Shown: positions 49,418-56,922 of the stretch, piece after piece
Layout of the letters: each line of letters starts with the position of its first letter
Numbering within the stretch: position 1 is the stretch's first letter
NCBI GenBank assembly: GCA_963827335.1
Contig: CAWHAP010000013.1
Span: forward strand, 124,001 to 188,000
From: DASQMT01 sp963827335
GTDB taxonomy: Bacteria > Actinomycetota > Thermoleophilia > Solirubrobacterales > Solirubrobacteraceae
DNA length: 64,000 bases
Reading direction: 5' to 3'
Made by a program: the position numbers and the translations under genes
The notes under the pieces: generated by a model
Seen by the model: only the letters and a program-made list of their open reading frames with translations
What the model was told of the DNA's origin: nothing
Database searches by the model: none

Positions 49418-50047
49418 ATGACTCGGGTGCTCGTGGCCGATGCGCAGCCGCTCTCGCGAGCGTCGCTCGTGCGCCTCGTGGAGCGCCGCGTCGACCTGTC
49501 GCTCGTGGCCGCGCTCGACGACGGCCGAGGGGCGCTCGACGCGCTCCGCGGCGAACGCCCCGACGTGGCGATCCTCGCCGCGCCGCTGTGCGGGGTCGAC
49601 GCGCCGCAGGTCGTGCACGCGGTGTGCCGTGACGGCCTCGGCACGCGGATGATCCTCATCGTCGAGAGCGTCTGCCGGGACCGCGCCTGGGCCGCGGTGG
49701 CACGAGGCGCTTCGGGCTGCCTGACCCGGCAGACCGGCGTCGAGGAGCTCGAGCTCGCCATCGAGGCGGTCGTGCGAGGCCGCGCCTACTTCTGCGCCGA
49801 CGTCCAGACGGAGCTCGCGCACGACATCCGCGTCCGGGAGCGCGACGAGCGGCCGCTGATCACCGCGCGGGAGCGCCAGGTGCTGCACGCGCTCGCCGCC
49901 GGACGCGGGACCGCCGCCATCGCGGCGTCCCTGCACGTGGCCGCGGCGACGGTGAAGACGCACCGCGCGAACTTGTACGAGAAGCTCGGCGTGTCCGATC
50001 GCGCCGCCGCCGTCGCGGAGGGGATGCGGCGCGGCCTGCTCGAGTAG
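49418..50047 (+). CDS. NarL/LuxR-type response-regulator-like protein
   Basis: 209 residues from the ATG at 49418. Residues 1-120 have a receiver-like fold (RVLVADAQPLSRASLVRLVE, ILAAPLCGV, GASGCLTRQTGVEELELAIEAVVRGRAYF), but the phosphoacceptor Asp region reads PDVAILAAPL, lacking the usual Asp. The LuxR HTH spans about 140-205 (ITARERQVLHALAAGRGTAAIAASLHVAAATVKTHRANLYEKLGV). It is therefore probably an atypical, phosphorylation-independent regulator. No histidine kinase is adjacent. Confidence 0.75.
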   Translation: MTRVLVADAQPLSRASLVRLVERRVDLSLVAALDDGRGALDALRGERPDVAILAAPLCGVDAPQVVHAVCRDGLGTRMILIVESVCRDRAWAAVARGASGCLTRQTGVEELELAIEAVVRGRAYFCADVQTELAHDIRVRERDERPLITARERQVLHALAAGRGTAAIAASLHVAAATVKTHRANLYEKLGVSDRAAAVAEGMRRGLLE

Positions 50048-50623
50048 TCAGCGCTGCGCCGGCTCGAAGAGCATGATCGCCAGCTCGGTGCGCAGCGGTT
50101 CGCCGGCGGCACCGCGCGCGCGGCTCTCGGACTCGATCGCGAGCGCCTGCTTGAGCGTCTCGGAGAGCAGCTTGGCGACCGCCGTCATCCCCTCCGCATC
50201 CAGCTCGAGCGGCGTGAAGCTCACGTGGGCCTCGGGGTGGTCGAACCCGGTGCCCGCGGCGGCGGCGCCGACGTCGCCGCCGATCCGCTCCAGGAGCTCG
50301 CCGAAGATCGACCGCCGGGTCGATCGCGGCAGCTCCGCCCAGTCGTCGTCGCCGAACCACGGGCGCAGCGTGGCGCGGTAGAAGTGCTCCGTCGCGCCGC
50401 GCCGCTGGCGCGTGTCGGTGAGCTCGATGGCGTCGAGGCCGAGCAGCACGCGCACGTGGTGGCTCACGCGCCCGATCGGCTGGCCGAGCTGCTCGGCGAT
50501 CTCCTTGGGGCTCGCGACGCGCTCGTTCAGCGCGAGCAGGATGCGGTGCCGGAGCGGATGCGCGATCGCCTTCACCAGCCGGGGATCGAGCTCGCCCGGC
50601 TCACGCGTCGCGACGTCCGCCAT
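50048..50623 (-). CDS. ArsR-type HTH transcriptional regulator
   Basis: 191 residues. Winged HTH at about 12-80: LDPRLVKAIAHPLRHRILLALNERVASPKEIAEQLGQPIGRVSHHVRVLLGLDAIELTDTRQRRGATEHFYRA. The C-terminal ~100 residues are helical and unassigned (DDWAELPRSTRRSIFGELLERIGGDV). No metal-binding Cys pair. It starts 103 bp before the small peptide gene and is divergent to it, so it is the obvious candidate regulator of the RiPP-like cluster. Converges tail-to-tail with the LuxR-type gene, the stops adjoining. Confidence 0.8.
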   Translation of the reverse strand: MADVATREPGELDPRLVKAIAHPLRHRILLALNERVASPKEIAEQLGQPIGRVSHHVRVLLGLDAIELTDTRQRRGATEHFYRATLRPWFGDDDWAELPRSTRRSIFGELLERIGGDVGAAAAGTGFDHPEAHVSFTPLELDAEGMTAVAKLLSETLKQALAIESESRARGAAGEPLRTELAIMLFEPAQR

Positions 50624-50726
50624 GGCTCCCGACTCTATCGAGGGTCAGGATTGATCCTTCGCAGCGCGCATCGGTCGAGATATGGTGATCCAGTCACTCG
50701 TCGACCGCTGGGAAGGAGGTGACCGC

Positions 50727-50792
50727 ATGCTGCGCGTCCGCAAGACCGACCGCAAGATCGCCCCGGTGCTCAATCTCGCGAAGGGTCACTGA
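50727..50792 (+). CDS. 21-residue putative RiPP precursor peptide
   Basis: ATG CTG ... CAC TGA, 21 codons plus stop, with a perfect Shine-Dalgarno (AAGGAGGTGA) 3 nt upstream. The peptide is basic in its first half (LRVRKTDRK) and hydrophobic then polar in its second (IAPVLNLAKGH). It ends 22 bp before the ThiF/E1 gene. An in-frame ATG at 50682 would add 15 residues but has a weak ribosome site. The strong ribosome site, position and size match precursor peptides of ThiF-type RiPPs; the peptide itself is unknown to me. Confidence 0.6.
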   Translation: MLRVRKTDRKIAPVLNLAKGH

Positions 50793-50814
50793 CGCTTCGC
50801 GTGGCGTCGCCGCC

Positions 50815-51903
50815 ATGGAGTTCGACTTGAAGCTGAAGCCGACGCTCGACCTCCTCGAGGCGTCCGACGGAAGCGTCTACCTGGTCTCCGGCGGCGGCGA
50901 CGCCGACGTGGTCATCGACGGCCCCGACCTGCGCGCGCGCGCCCTCCTGCGCGCGCTCGTCGCAGGCGTCCCGTCACTCGCCGACCTGGCCGCGCACCTG
51001 CGTGCGGAGGGACACGCCGTGGACGAGGCTGCGCTCCGGGAGGCGATCGCGGAGCTCGCCGGGCTGGGCGTCCTCGAGGATGCCCGCGCGCGGGCCCGCG
51101 AGCGCCTCGGTGCACATCGCGCCGAGCGGCTCGACCGCCAGCTCGCGTACCTCTCGGCGCTCCGGCCGGGGGCCGCAGCGGAGCTGCAGTCGGCGCTGGG
51201 CGATGCGCGGATCGCCATCGTCGGGGTCGGCGGGCTGGGCACGTGGACCGCGGCAGCGCTCGCGTGCGCGGGCGTCGGCGCGCTCACGCTCGTGGATCAC
51301 GACACGGTCGAGCTCAGCAACCTCAACCGCCAGATCCTGTTCCGCGAGGCGGACATCGGCTCGCCCAAGGTCGAAGCGGCCGCTCGCGCGCTGCGCGCGT
51401 TCGACCCCGATCTGCGGCTGCGCGTCGAGGAGCGGCTCGTCGACGGACCCGACGTCGCCGTGCAGGTCTGCGCCGGGCACGACGTGATCGTCGACACGGC
51501 CGACTGGCCCCCGCACGCGCTCAGCGCCTGGCTCGACGCCGCCACGTGGGACGCGGGCGTCCCGCGCATCACCGCGGCGCAGTACCCGCCGAAGGTGCGG
51601 ATCGGGCCCACGTACCTGCGCGGCGAGACGCCGTGCACGGACTGCCAGCGCGCGGTCGCGCGTACCGAGCACCCGCTCTTCGACGAGCTCGAGGCGCTCC
51701 AGCGGAGGCGCGACACGGTCGCGGCGACGGTCGGCCCGGCGTCGGCCGTGATCGGCGGCGCGCTGGCCATGGAGATCGTGCACCTGCTCTGCGGAGAGCG
51801 GCCCGCCACGCTCGGCGCCGGGTTCGAGATCGACCTGCGCACGCTGGCCTCCGTGCGGCACGAGGTGGGCCGCCGGCCGGGCTGCGAGCGCTGCCAGGGC
51901 TGA
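50815..51903 (+). CDS. ThiF/E1-like adenylyltransferase with N-terminal peptide-recognition-like domain
   Basis: 362 residues from the ATG at 50815. Residues 1-90 form a winged-helix-like domain (LKPTLDLLEASDGSVYLVSGGGDADVVI, then LLRALVAGVPSLADLAAHL) as in PqqD/RRE domains of RiPP enzymes. The E1 core has GVGGLG at 137-142, D161/D163, NLNRQ at 169-173 and K185 for ATP-dependent adenylation, plus Cys pairs PCTDC (~274-277) and CERC (357-360) for structural zinc. MccB of microcin C is the best-known relative of this design: it adenylates a peptide C-terminus. Here the likely substrate is the 21-residue peptide. Confidence 0.85.
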   Translation: MEFDLKLKPTLDLLEASDGSVYLVSGGGDADVVIDGPDLRARALLRALVAGVPSLADLAAHLRAEGHAVDEAALREAIAELAGLGVLEDARARARERLGAHRAERLDRQLAYLSALRPGAAAELQSALGDARIAIVGVGGLGTWTAAALACAGVGALTLVDHDTVELSNLNRQILFREADIGSPKVEAAARALRAFDPDLRLRVEERLVDGPDVAVQVCAGHDVIVDTADWPPHALSAWLDAATWDAGVPRITAAQYPPKVRIGPTYLRGETPCTDCQRAVARTEHPLFDELEALQRRRDTVAATVGPASAVIGGALAMEIVHLLCGERPATLGAGFEIDLRTLASVRHEVGRRPGCERCQG

Positions 51904-51982
51904 GCGGAGGAGGCGCCTCGGCCCGCCGATCCGCCGGCGGACCGATGGTCCCGGGCCCGTCGAGGGGCCAGCGTGCAGGGCG

Positions 51983-52690
51983 ATGTCGACCACCACCGCC
52001 CTCCTCGTCGCACCCGCGAGCCCGGCCGAGCTGGTGGCCGGCGCGCGGCTGCTGCGCGACGCACTGGGCTTCCACGCCGAGGACGGGATCCCGCCCTGGC
52101 TGATGCAGACGGCGGTGGAGCACGGAGGGGTGGCGCTCGCGGCGCGCGCCGGCGAGGACCTGGTCGGCTTCTCGTTCGGCATGCCCGCCCTCGACGCCGG
52201 CGGGGATCCGTTCCTCTACTCGTGCGGCCTCGCGGTGGACCCGGCGCATCGGGGCCGCGGGGTCGGCCGCGCGCTGAAGCTCGCGCAGCGTCGTGCCGCC
52301 GCATCGCTCGGGCACGCGTGGGTGCGCTGGACGGCGGATCCGCTCAACGCGGCGGCGCTGCGCCTCTACCTGACCGGCCTCGGCGCGACGCTCACCGGCT
52401 ATCGCGCCGCCCTGCACGACGCGGTGCGCGCCGCGCGCAGGCAGCCGCAGGACGACGTGACGATCGAGTGGAGCGTCGTCCCGCGCGGGCGCACCGCCGC
52501 CGGCCCGGGCTTCGTGGTCGAGCTGCCGTGGGACGCGGCGAGCCTGCCGGAGGCGCGCTGGCTCGCGTGCCGCCACGACGTCCGGGCGGCCATCCGCGAC
52601 CACCTGGCGCACGACCGCGTCGGCACCGCCGTCGAGGTCGATCGCGCGGCGCGCCGGTGCTTCCTCGTGTTCACGCCGCGCGATGCGTGA
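51983..52690 (+). CDS. GNAT-family N-acetyltransferase
   Basis: 235 residues. Acetyl-CoA-binding motif A is VDPAHRGRGVGRALKLAQRRAA (about 86-107), preceded by LYSCGLAV and followed by VRWTADPLNAAALRLYLTGLGA. The C-terminal ~90 residues (from VTIEWSVVPRG) are an extra beta-rich part. In microcin C loci the GNAT MccE acetylates and detoxifies processed drug inside the producer; here it could serve self-immunity or tailoring. Overlaps the deacetylase gene by 8 bp. Confidence 0.8.
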   Translation: MSTTTALLVAPASPAELVAGARLLRDALGFHAEDGIPPWLMQTAVEHGGVALAARAGEDLVGFSFGMPALDAGGDPFLYSCGLAVDPAHRGRGVGRALKLAQRRAAASLGHAWVRWTADPLNAAALRLYLTGLGATLTGYRAALHDAVRAARRQPQDDVTIEWSVVPRGRTAAGPGFVVELPWDAASLPEARWLACRHDVRAAIRDHLAHDRVGTAVEVDRAARRCFLVFTPRDA

Positions 52691-53444
52691 CGGCGGCATC
52701 TCGCTCACGTTCGACGTCGACGGCGAGGCGGGCCTCGCGTGCCGCGCGGTGCCGGGCGGCTGGGCGGACCGGCTCAGCAGCCGGTCCGAGGCGCGCTTCG
52801 GGCTGCTCCGCGGCCTGCCGCGGATCCTCGCCGTGCTGAGCGAGTTCGACGCGCCGGCGACGTTCTACGTGCCGGGGGCGGTCGCGGGGCGAGAGCGTGC
52901 GGCGGTGGCGGAGATCGTGGCTGCCGGCCACGAGATCGGCCATCACGGCCACGACCACCTGCCCAGCCACGGCCTGAGCGCAGAGCGGCAGCGGGCGGAG
53001 ATCGAGCGCGGGCTGAGCGCCCTCGCGGAGGCGGGCGGGGGGCGCCCGGCGGGGTACCGCTCGCCGGCCTGGGAGCTGACGCCGGTGACGCTCGCGCTGC
53101 TGGTGGAGCACGGGTTCACGCACGACTCGAGCCTGATGGGCGACGACCGGCCGTACCGGCTCGAGGCGGGCCTGCTGGAGCTGCCGGTCCACTGGTCGCT
53201 CGACGACGTCCCCTTCTTCGCCTACGGCGCGGGGATCCCGCACGCGCCCCCCGTAGCGACGGACCTGGTCATCGCCTCGTGGCTGCGCGAGCAGGACGCG
53301 GCGCGCGACGAGCGCCGCCACCTCACCTTCACGATGCACCCGGAGCTGACCGGGCGGGCCGGCCGCATCGACCTCCTGCGTGCGGTGCTCCGCCGCGCGG
53401 CCGAGCATCGCACGCCGGTCCTGCCCCATGGCGCCGTCGCGTGA
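52683..53444 (+). CDS. NodB-type polysaccharide deacetylase (copy 1)
   Basis: 253 residues from the ATG at 52683. NodB barrel: SLTFDVDGE (metal Asp, residues 7-15), HEIGHHGHDHLPSH (metal His, about 82-95), RSPAWELTPVT motif 3, and HPELTGRAGRID near the end. About two-thirds identical by eye to the deacetylase at 56161-56922. Members act on N-acetyl sugars or on ring amides (allantoinase-like PuuE). Start overlaps the GNAT stop; stop overlaps the MFS start as GTGA. Confidence 0.85.
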   Translation: MRDGGISLTFDVDGEAGLACRAVPGGWADRLSSRSEARFGLLRGLPRILAVLSEFDAPATFYVPGAVAGRERAAVAEIVAAGHEIGHHGHDHLPSHGLSAERQRAEIERGLSALAEAGGGRPAGYRSPAWELTPVTLALLVEHGFTHDSSLMGDDRPYRLEAGLLELPVHWSLDDVPFFAYGAGIPHAPPVATDLVIASWLREQDAARDERRHLTFTMHPELTGRAGRIDLLRAVLRRAAEHRTPVLPHGAVA

Positions 53445-54559
53445 CGCGCCGCGCGCTCCTCGTCTGCTGCGCGCCGCAAGTGCTCGTCGCGCTGGACTTC
53501 TCGCTGACGGCGGTCGCGGCACCGGTCGCCGTCGAGGATCTGGCGCCGGGCACGGGGCCGGCGTGGTTGTTCAGCGGCTACTCGCTCACGCTCGGTGCGC
53601 TTCTCCTGCCGGCCGGAAGGCTCGCCGACCGGGCCGGACGGAGGCGCGTCATGCGCGCCGGTCTCGGCCTCACCGCCGCGGGCGGTCTGCTCGCGGCGCT
53701 CGCCGGCTCCATGGCCGTGCTCGTCGGCGGACGCGTCCTGGCCGGCGCCGGCGCCGCGCTCATGACGCCGGCGGCGCTGGCGCTGCTGTCGGGCGGGACC
53801 CGCGACGGCGAGGAGCGCAGGCAGGCCCTGTCGCTCTACGGCACGGCCGTCGCCGCCGGGTTCGTCTGCGGCGCGCTCGCGGGCGGCCTGCTGGCCTCCG
53901 TCGCGACCTGGCGGCCGTTGTTCGTCGTCGAGGCGCTGGGCGCCCTGCTCGCGCTCACCGCCACCGCGATGCTCGCGCCCGACCGCGCCGAGCGCCGGCC
54001 GCGCGGCTCCGGAGGGGAGCTGTCCGGGCGCCTGGCGCGCGCCTGCCTCGCCGGGGCGACGGTGACGGCGACCGGGGTCGGCGCGACCGTCCTCCTCGCC
54101 GGCTACCTGCAGGACGACCTCGCGCTGTCGCCGGCCGGAGCGGGGCTCTGCCTCGCCGTGTTCGGCATCCCCGCGCTGCGGGCCGCGCGCTGGATCAGGA
54201 GGGCGCCCGCGCGGACGGTGGCCTGGCTCGGGCTGGCCCTGCAGGGCATCGCGTTCCTCGTGCTCGCCGCGGCGGCTGCCACGGCGAGCCTGCCGGGGAT
54301 CCTTGCCGGCATGCTGGCCTTCGGGCTCGCGCACGTGATCGCCAACGGCGGCGTGGCGATCGCGGCGACCCGTGGCGTGGCCGCGGCGCACGGCTCGGTG
54401 ATGGGCGTGCTGACGACGGCGCAGTACCTCGGCGGCGCCGTCGGGCCGCTGGTCCTGCGCGGCGAGCCCGCGGCGACGCTCGCGGCCGCCGGCGCCGCGG
54501 CGTGCATCGTCGCGGCCGTCACGGCGACCCTCGAGGCAGGCGCCGGTGCCGAGACCTGA
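53441..54559 (+). CDS. MFS exporter of the RiPP-like cluster
   Basis: 372 residues from the GTG at 53441 (GTGA overlap with the deacetylase stop). About 12 TM segments, with LTAVAAPVAVEDL in TM1, GYSLTLGALLLPAGRLADRAGRRRVM (motif A) and GFVCGALAGGLLASVATWRPLFVVE (motif C). Shorter than typical 14-TM DHA2 pumps. In this context it probably exports the cluster product, as MccC does for microcin C; a general efflux role remains possible. Confidence 0.8.
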   Translation: MTRRALLVCCAPQVLVALDFSLTAVAAPVAVEDLAPGTGPAWLFSGYSLTLGALLLPAGRLADRAGRRRVMRAGLGLTAAGGLLAALAGSMAVLVGGRVLAGAGAALMTPAALALLSGGTRDGEERRQALSLYGTAVAAGFVCGALAGGLLASVATWRPLFVVEALGALLALTATAMLAPDRAERRPRGSGGELSGRLARACLAGATVTATGVGATVLLAGYLQDDLALSPAGAGLCLAVFGIPALRAARWIRRAPARTVAWLGLALQGIAFLVLAAAAATASLPGILAGMLAFGLAHVIANGGVAIAATRGVAAAHGSVMGVLTTAQYLGGAVGPLVLRGEPAATLAAAGAAACIVAAVTATLEAGAGAET

Positions 54560-54563
54560 GCAG

Positions 54564-55520
54564 ATGCGCGACACGCGGCCGGTCACGCGGGCCGAGCTGA
54601 GCGCCGACCTCCGCCGCCTCGGCGTGGGGCCGGGGGCGATCGTGATGGTGCACGCCAGCCTCCGGGCGCTCGGCTGGGTGGTCGGCGGGGCGCAGACCGT
54701 GGTCGAGGCGCTCCTGGACGCGTCCGGGCCGGGCGGGACGGTGTGCGCGCAGGCGAGCTGGGAGGACGTGCCGTTCGGGCTCGACGGCTACGCGCCGCCG
54801 TGGCGCCGGGCCTACCGCGCGGCGATGCCGCCGTTCGATCCGCAGCTCTCCGGCGCGGCGCCGTACGAGGGCCGGCTGGCCGAGCGGATCAGGACCTGGC
54901 CCGGCGCGATGCGCGGCGCGCACCCGGTCGCGGGCGTGACCGCGGTCGGCGCGCGCGCCGCCTGGCTCGTCGAGCCGCACCCGCTCGACGACGGCTTCGG
55001 CCCCAGGAGCCCGTACGCGCGGCTCGCCGCGGCAGGCGGCGAGGTCGTGCTGCTGGGCGCCCCGCTGCGCACCATCAGCCTCCTGCATCACGCCGAGTCG
55101 ATCGCCAGGGTCCCGAAGCGCTGGACGTGGCTGACGCTCCCGGTCCGCTCGCGCTCCGGCGCGGTCGCCTGGGTCGAGTGGCGCGAGCTCGACGTCTGGG
55201 GCCGACCGGTCCGCTATCCCGACGGCGGCGCACCGCCGCTCGAGACGGTCGCGCGCGCCGCGCTGGCCGCCGGCGTCGGCCAGGGGGGACGGGTGGGCGA
55301 AGCGGCGGCATGGCGGTTCCCCGCGGCCGCGCTCGTCGCCTTCGCGGCCCGCTGGATCGAGCGCAACTGCGGCTCGCGGCGATCAGGCGAGCCCGGTCAG
55401 GAGCGCCCGGAGGATGCGGACGTGCCCGGGCAGCGAGGGATGCAGCCCGTCGTCGAGCAGCAGGTCCGGCGCGGGCGGATCGCCGAACCACGGCCAGAGA
55501 TCGATCACGGTGCCCGGTAG
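54564..55520 (+). CDS. AAC(3)-like antibiotic N-acetyltransferase
   Basis: 318 residues from the ATG at 54564; a GTG at 54546 would add 6. Matches the AAC(3)/YokD family: LRRLGVGPGAIVMVHASLRALGWVVGGAQTVVEALLDASGPGGTV (about 10-55), GAHPVAGVTAVG (about 115-127) and EVVLLGAPLRTISLLHHAESIA (about 155-176). The fold acetylates amino groups with acetyl-CoA. True homology ends near residue 270; the last ~46 codons read antisense through the end of the SGNH gene, an odd tail. May protect the host or tailor the product. Confidence 0.8.
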   Translation: MRDTRPVTRAELSADLRRLGVGPGAIVMVHASLRALGWVVGGAQTVVEALLDASGPGGTVCAQASWEDVPFGLDGYAPPWRRAYRAAMPPFDPQLSGAAPYEGRLAERIRTWPGAMRGAHPVAGVTAVGARAAWLVEPHPLDDGFGPRSPYARLAAAGGEVVLLGAPLRTISLLHHAESIARVPKRWTWLTLPVRSRSGAVAWVEWRELDVWGRPVRYPDGGAPPLETVARAALAAGVGQGGRVGEAAAWRFPAAALVAFAARWIERNCGSRRSGEPGQERPEDADVPGQRGMQPVVEQQVRRGRIAEPRPEIDHGAR

Positions 55521-56189
55521 CGCACGGACGAGCGCGGCCTTCGCGGCGACGTCCTCGGCGCGCCAGGTGACGTCCGCCGCCCGCATCAGGGCGTCGGCGC
55601 GGATGCGGCCGGCGAGCACGGGCGGCGGCGTGAGCCAGACGAGGTCCCGGTCGTTCCCGGCGAGCGCCGCGGCCAGCGCCAGCAGGTTGCGCTTCGTCTC
55701 GCGGTGCGACACGAGCATGGCGCCGGCGGCGCGGCCGTGCCGGCGCGCGTCGTTCGTGCCGAGGAGCACGACCACGCGGTCCGCCCGTGCCGCCAGCGCC
55801 GCACGGATGCGCGTCATCGCGCCGGTGGTCGTGTCGCCGGACAACCCGGCGTTGACCACCTCGGCCTCCGGCACGACCCGGGCGAGCAGCTCGGCCCACG
55901 ACTGCCGGTCGGCCGTGATCGAGTCGCCGAGGGTCAGGATGCGCTCGCCGGGCCGGAGCGGACGGCCGGCGATCGCCGGGTCGGCGAGCAGGGCGACGGC
56001 CGCCGCATCGAGCTGGCGGCGCCAGCGTGCGTGCGTGCGCGCGTACGTCGCGGCGCCGACCCCGTGCAGCGCGGCGAGCGTCTCGTCCCCGAGCGCGGCG
56101 AGCCCCGGCAGACGCGTGGTCGCGAGGATCCGCTCGGGGTGGCAGAAGCGCAAGAGCGATTCATCCGGCGGCACGGGCCAGCTCCGCAT
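55383..56189 (-). CDS. SGNH/GDSL-family hydrolase
   Basis: 268 residues. Block I LGDSITADRQ (about 87-96, nucleophile Ser), block II Gly in NAGLSGDTT, block III VLLGTNDARR with Asn, and block V DGLHPSLPGH with catalytic Asp and His. Esterase or lipase acting on acyl or sugar esters; no signal peptide. Last gene of the eight-gene operon, its start overlapping the deacetylase stop by 29 bp, and its 3' end overlapping the AAC(3)-like gene. Confidence 0.85.
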   Translation of the reverse strand: MRSWPVPPDESLLRFCHPERILATTRLPGLAALGDETLAALHGVGAATYARTHARWRRQLDAAAVALLADPAIAGRPLRPGERILTLGDSITADRQSWAELLARVVPEAEVVNAGLSGDTTTGAMTRIRAALAARADRVVVLLGTNDARRHGRAAGAMLVSHRETKRNLLALAAALAGNDRDLVWLTPPPVLAGRIRADALMRAADVTWRAEDVAAKAALVRALPGTVIDLWPWFGDPPAPDLLLDDGLHPSLPGHVRILRALLTGLA

Positions 56190-56922
56190 GGGTGACGACG
56201 CCGGTCCCCCGCTCGGCGGCGTGCCCGAGCAGGGTCCGGAGCAGCGCGATCCGGCTGCAGCGCCCGGTGATGTCGGGGTGCACCGTGTAGGTGAGATCGC
56301 GGCCCTCCGCGCAGGCCAGGTCGTGCTCGTCCAGCCACCCCGCGGCCACCGCGGCGACCGGCGCCGGCGGGCTGTGGGGGATGCCGGGGCCGTAGGCGAG
56401 GAACGGGACGTCGTCGAGCGACCAGTGCACCGGCAGCTCGACCAGGCCTCCGTCCAGGCGGTAGGGCCGGTCGTCGCCCATGAGGCTCGAGTCGTAGGCG
56501 AAGCCGAGCTCGCCGAGCAGGGCCAGCGTGACCGGGGTCAGCTCCCATGCCGGCGATCGGTAGCCGCGGGGTCGCGTCACTCCCGCCGCCGCGAGCGCGG
56601 CCAGGCCGTCCTCGAGCTCGCGCCGCTGCCCCGCGGCGTCGAGCGCGTGGCTCGGGAGGTGCGCATGGCCGTGATGGCCGATCTCGTGACCGGCGCCCGC
56701 GATCGCCGCGATCGCACCGGGCTCGCGCGCGGCCACCGTCCCGGGCACGTAGAAGGTCCCGCGCACCCCGAACTCCGCGAGCACGGCGAGGATGCGGGGC
56801 AGCCCGCGAACGAGCCCGTAGCGCGCCTCCGAGCGCGCGGTGAGGCGGTCGTCCCAGCCGCCGGGGACCGGCCGGCACGCGAGCCCCGCCTCGCCGTCGA
56901 CGTCGATCGTGATCGCGATCAT
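56161..56922 (-). CDS. NodB-type polysaccharide deacetylase (copy 2)
   Basis: 253 residues from the ATG at 56922, overlapping the C45 stop as ATGA. ITIDVDGE, HEIGHHGHAHLPSH, RSPAWELTPVTLALL, SSLMGDDRPYRLDGG and HPDITGRCSR carry the metal and catalytic residues. Nearly collinear with copy 1 at 52683-53444 on the other strand, pointing to a duplication within the cluster. The two could act on different stages of one substrate. Confidence 0.85.
   Translation of the reverse strand: MIAITIDVDGEAGLACRPVPGGWDDRLTARSEARYGLVRGLPRILAVLAEFGVRGTFYVPGTVAAREPGAIAAIAGAGHEIGHHGHAHLPSHALDAAGQRRELEDGLAALAAAGVTRPRGYRSPAWELTPVTLALLGELGFAYDSSLMGDDRPYRLDGGLVELPVHWSLDDVPFLAYGPGIPHSPPAPVAAVAAGWLDEHDLACAEGRDLTYTVHPDITGRCSRIALLRTLLGHAAERGTGVVTHAELARAAG

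Noticed and set aside
50682..50792. 36-residue version of the peptide ORF starting at 50682
   Set aside because: Possible, but its ribosome site is weak while the ATG at 50727 has a perfect one; the shorter form is preferred.
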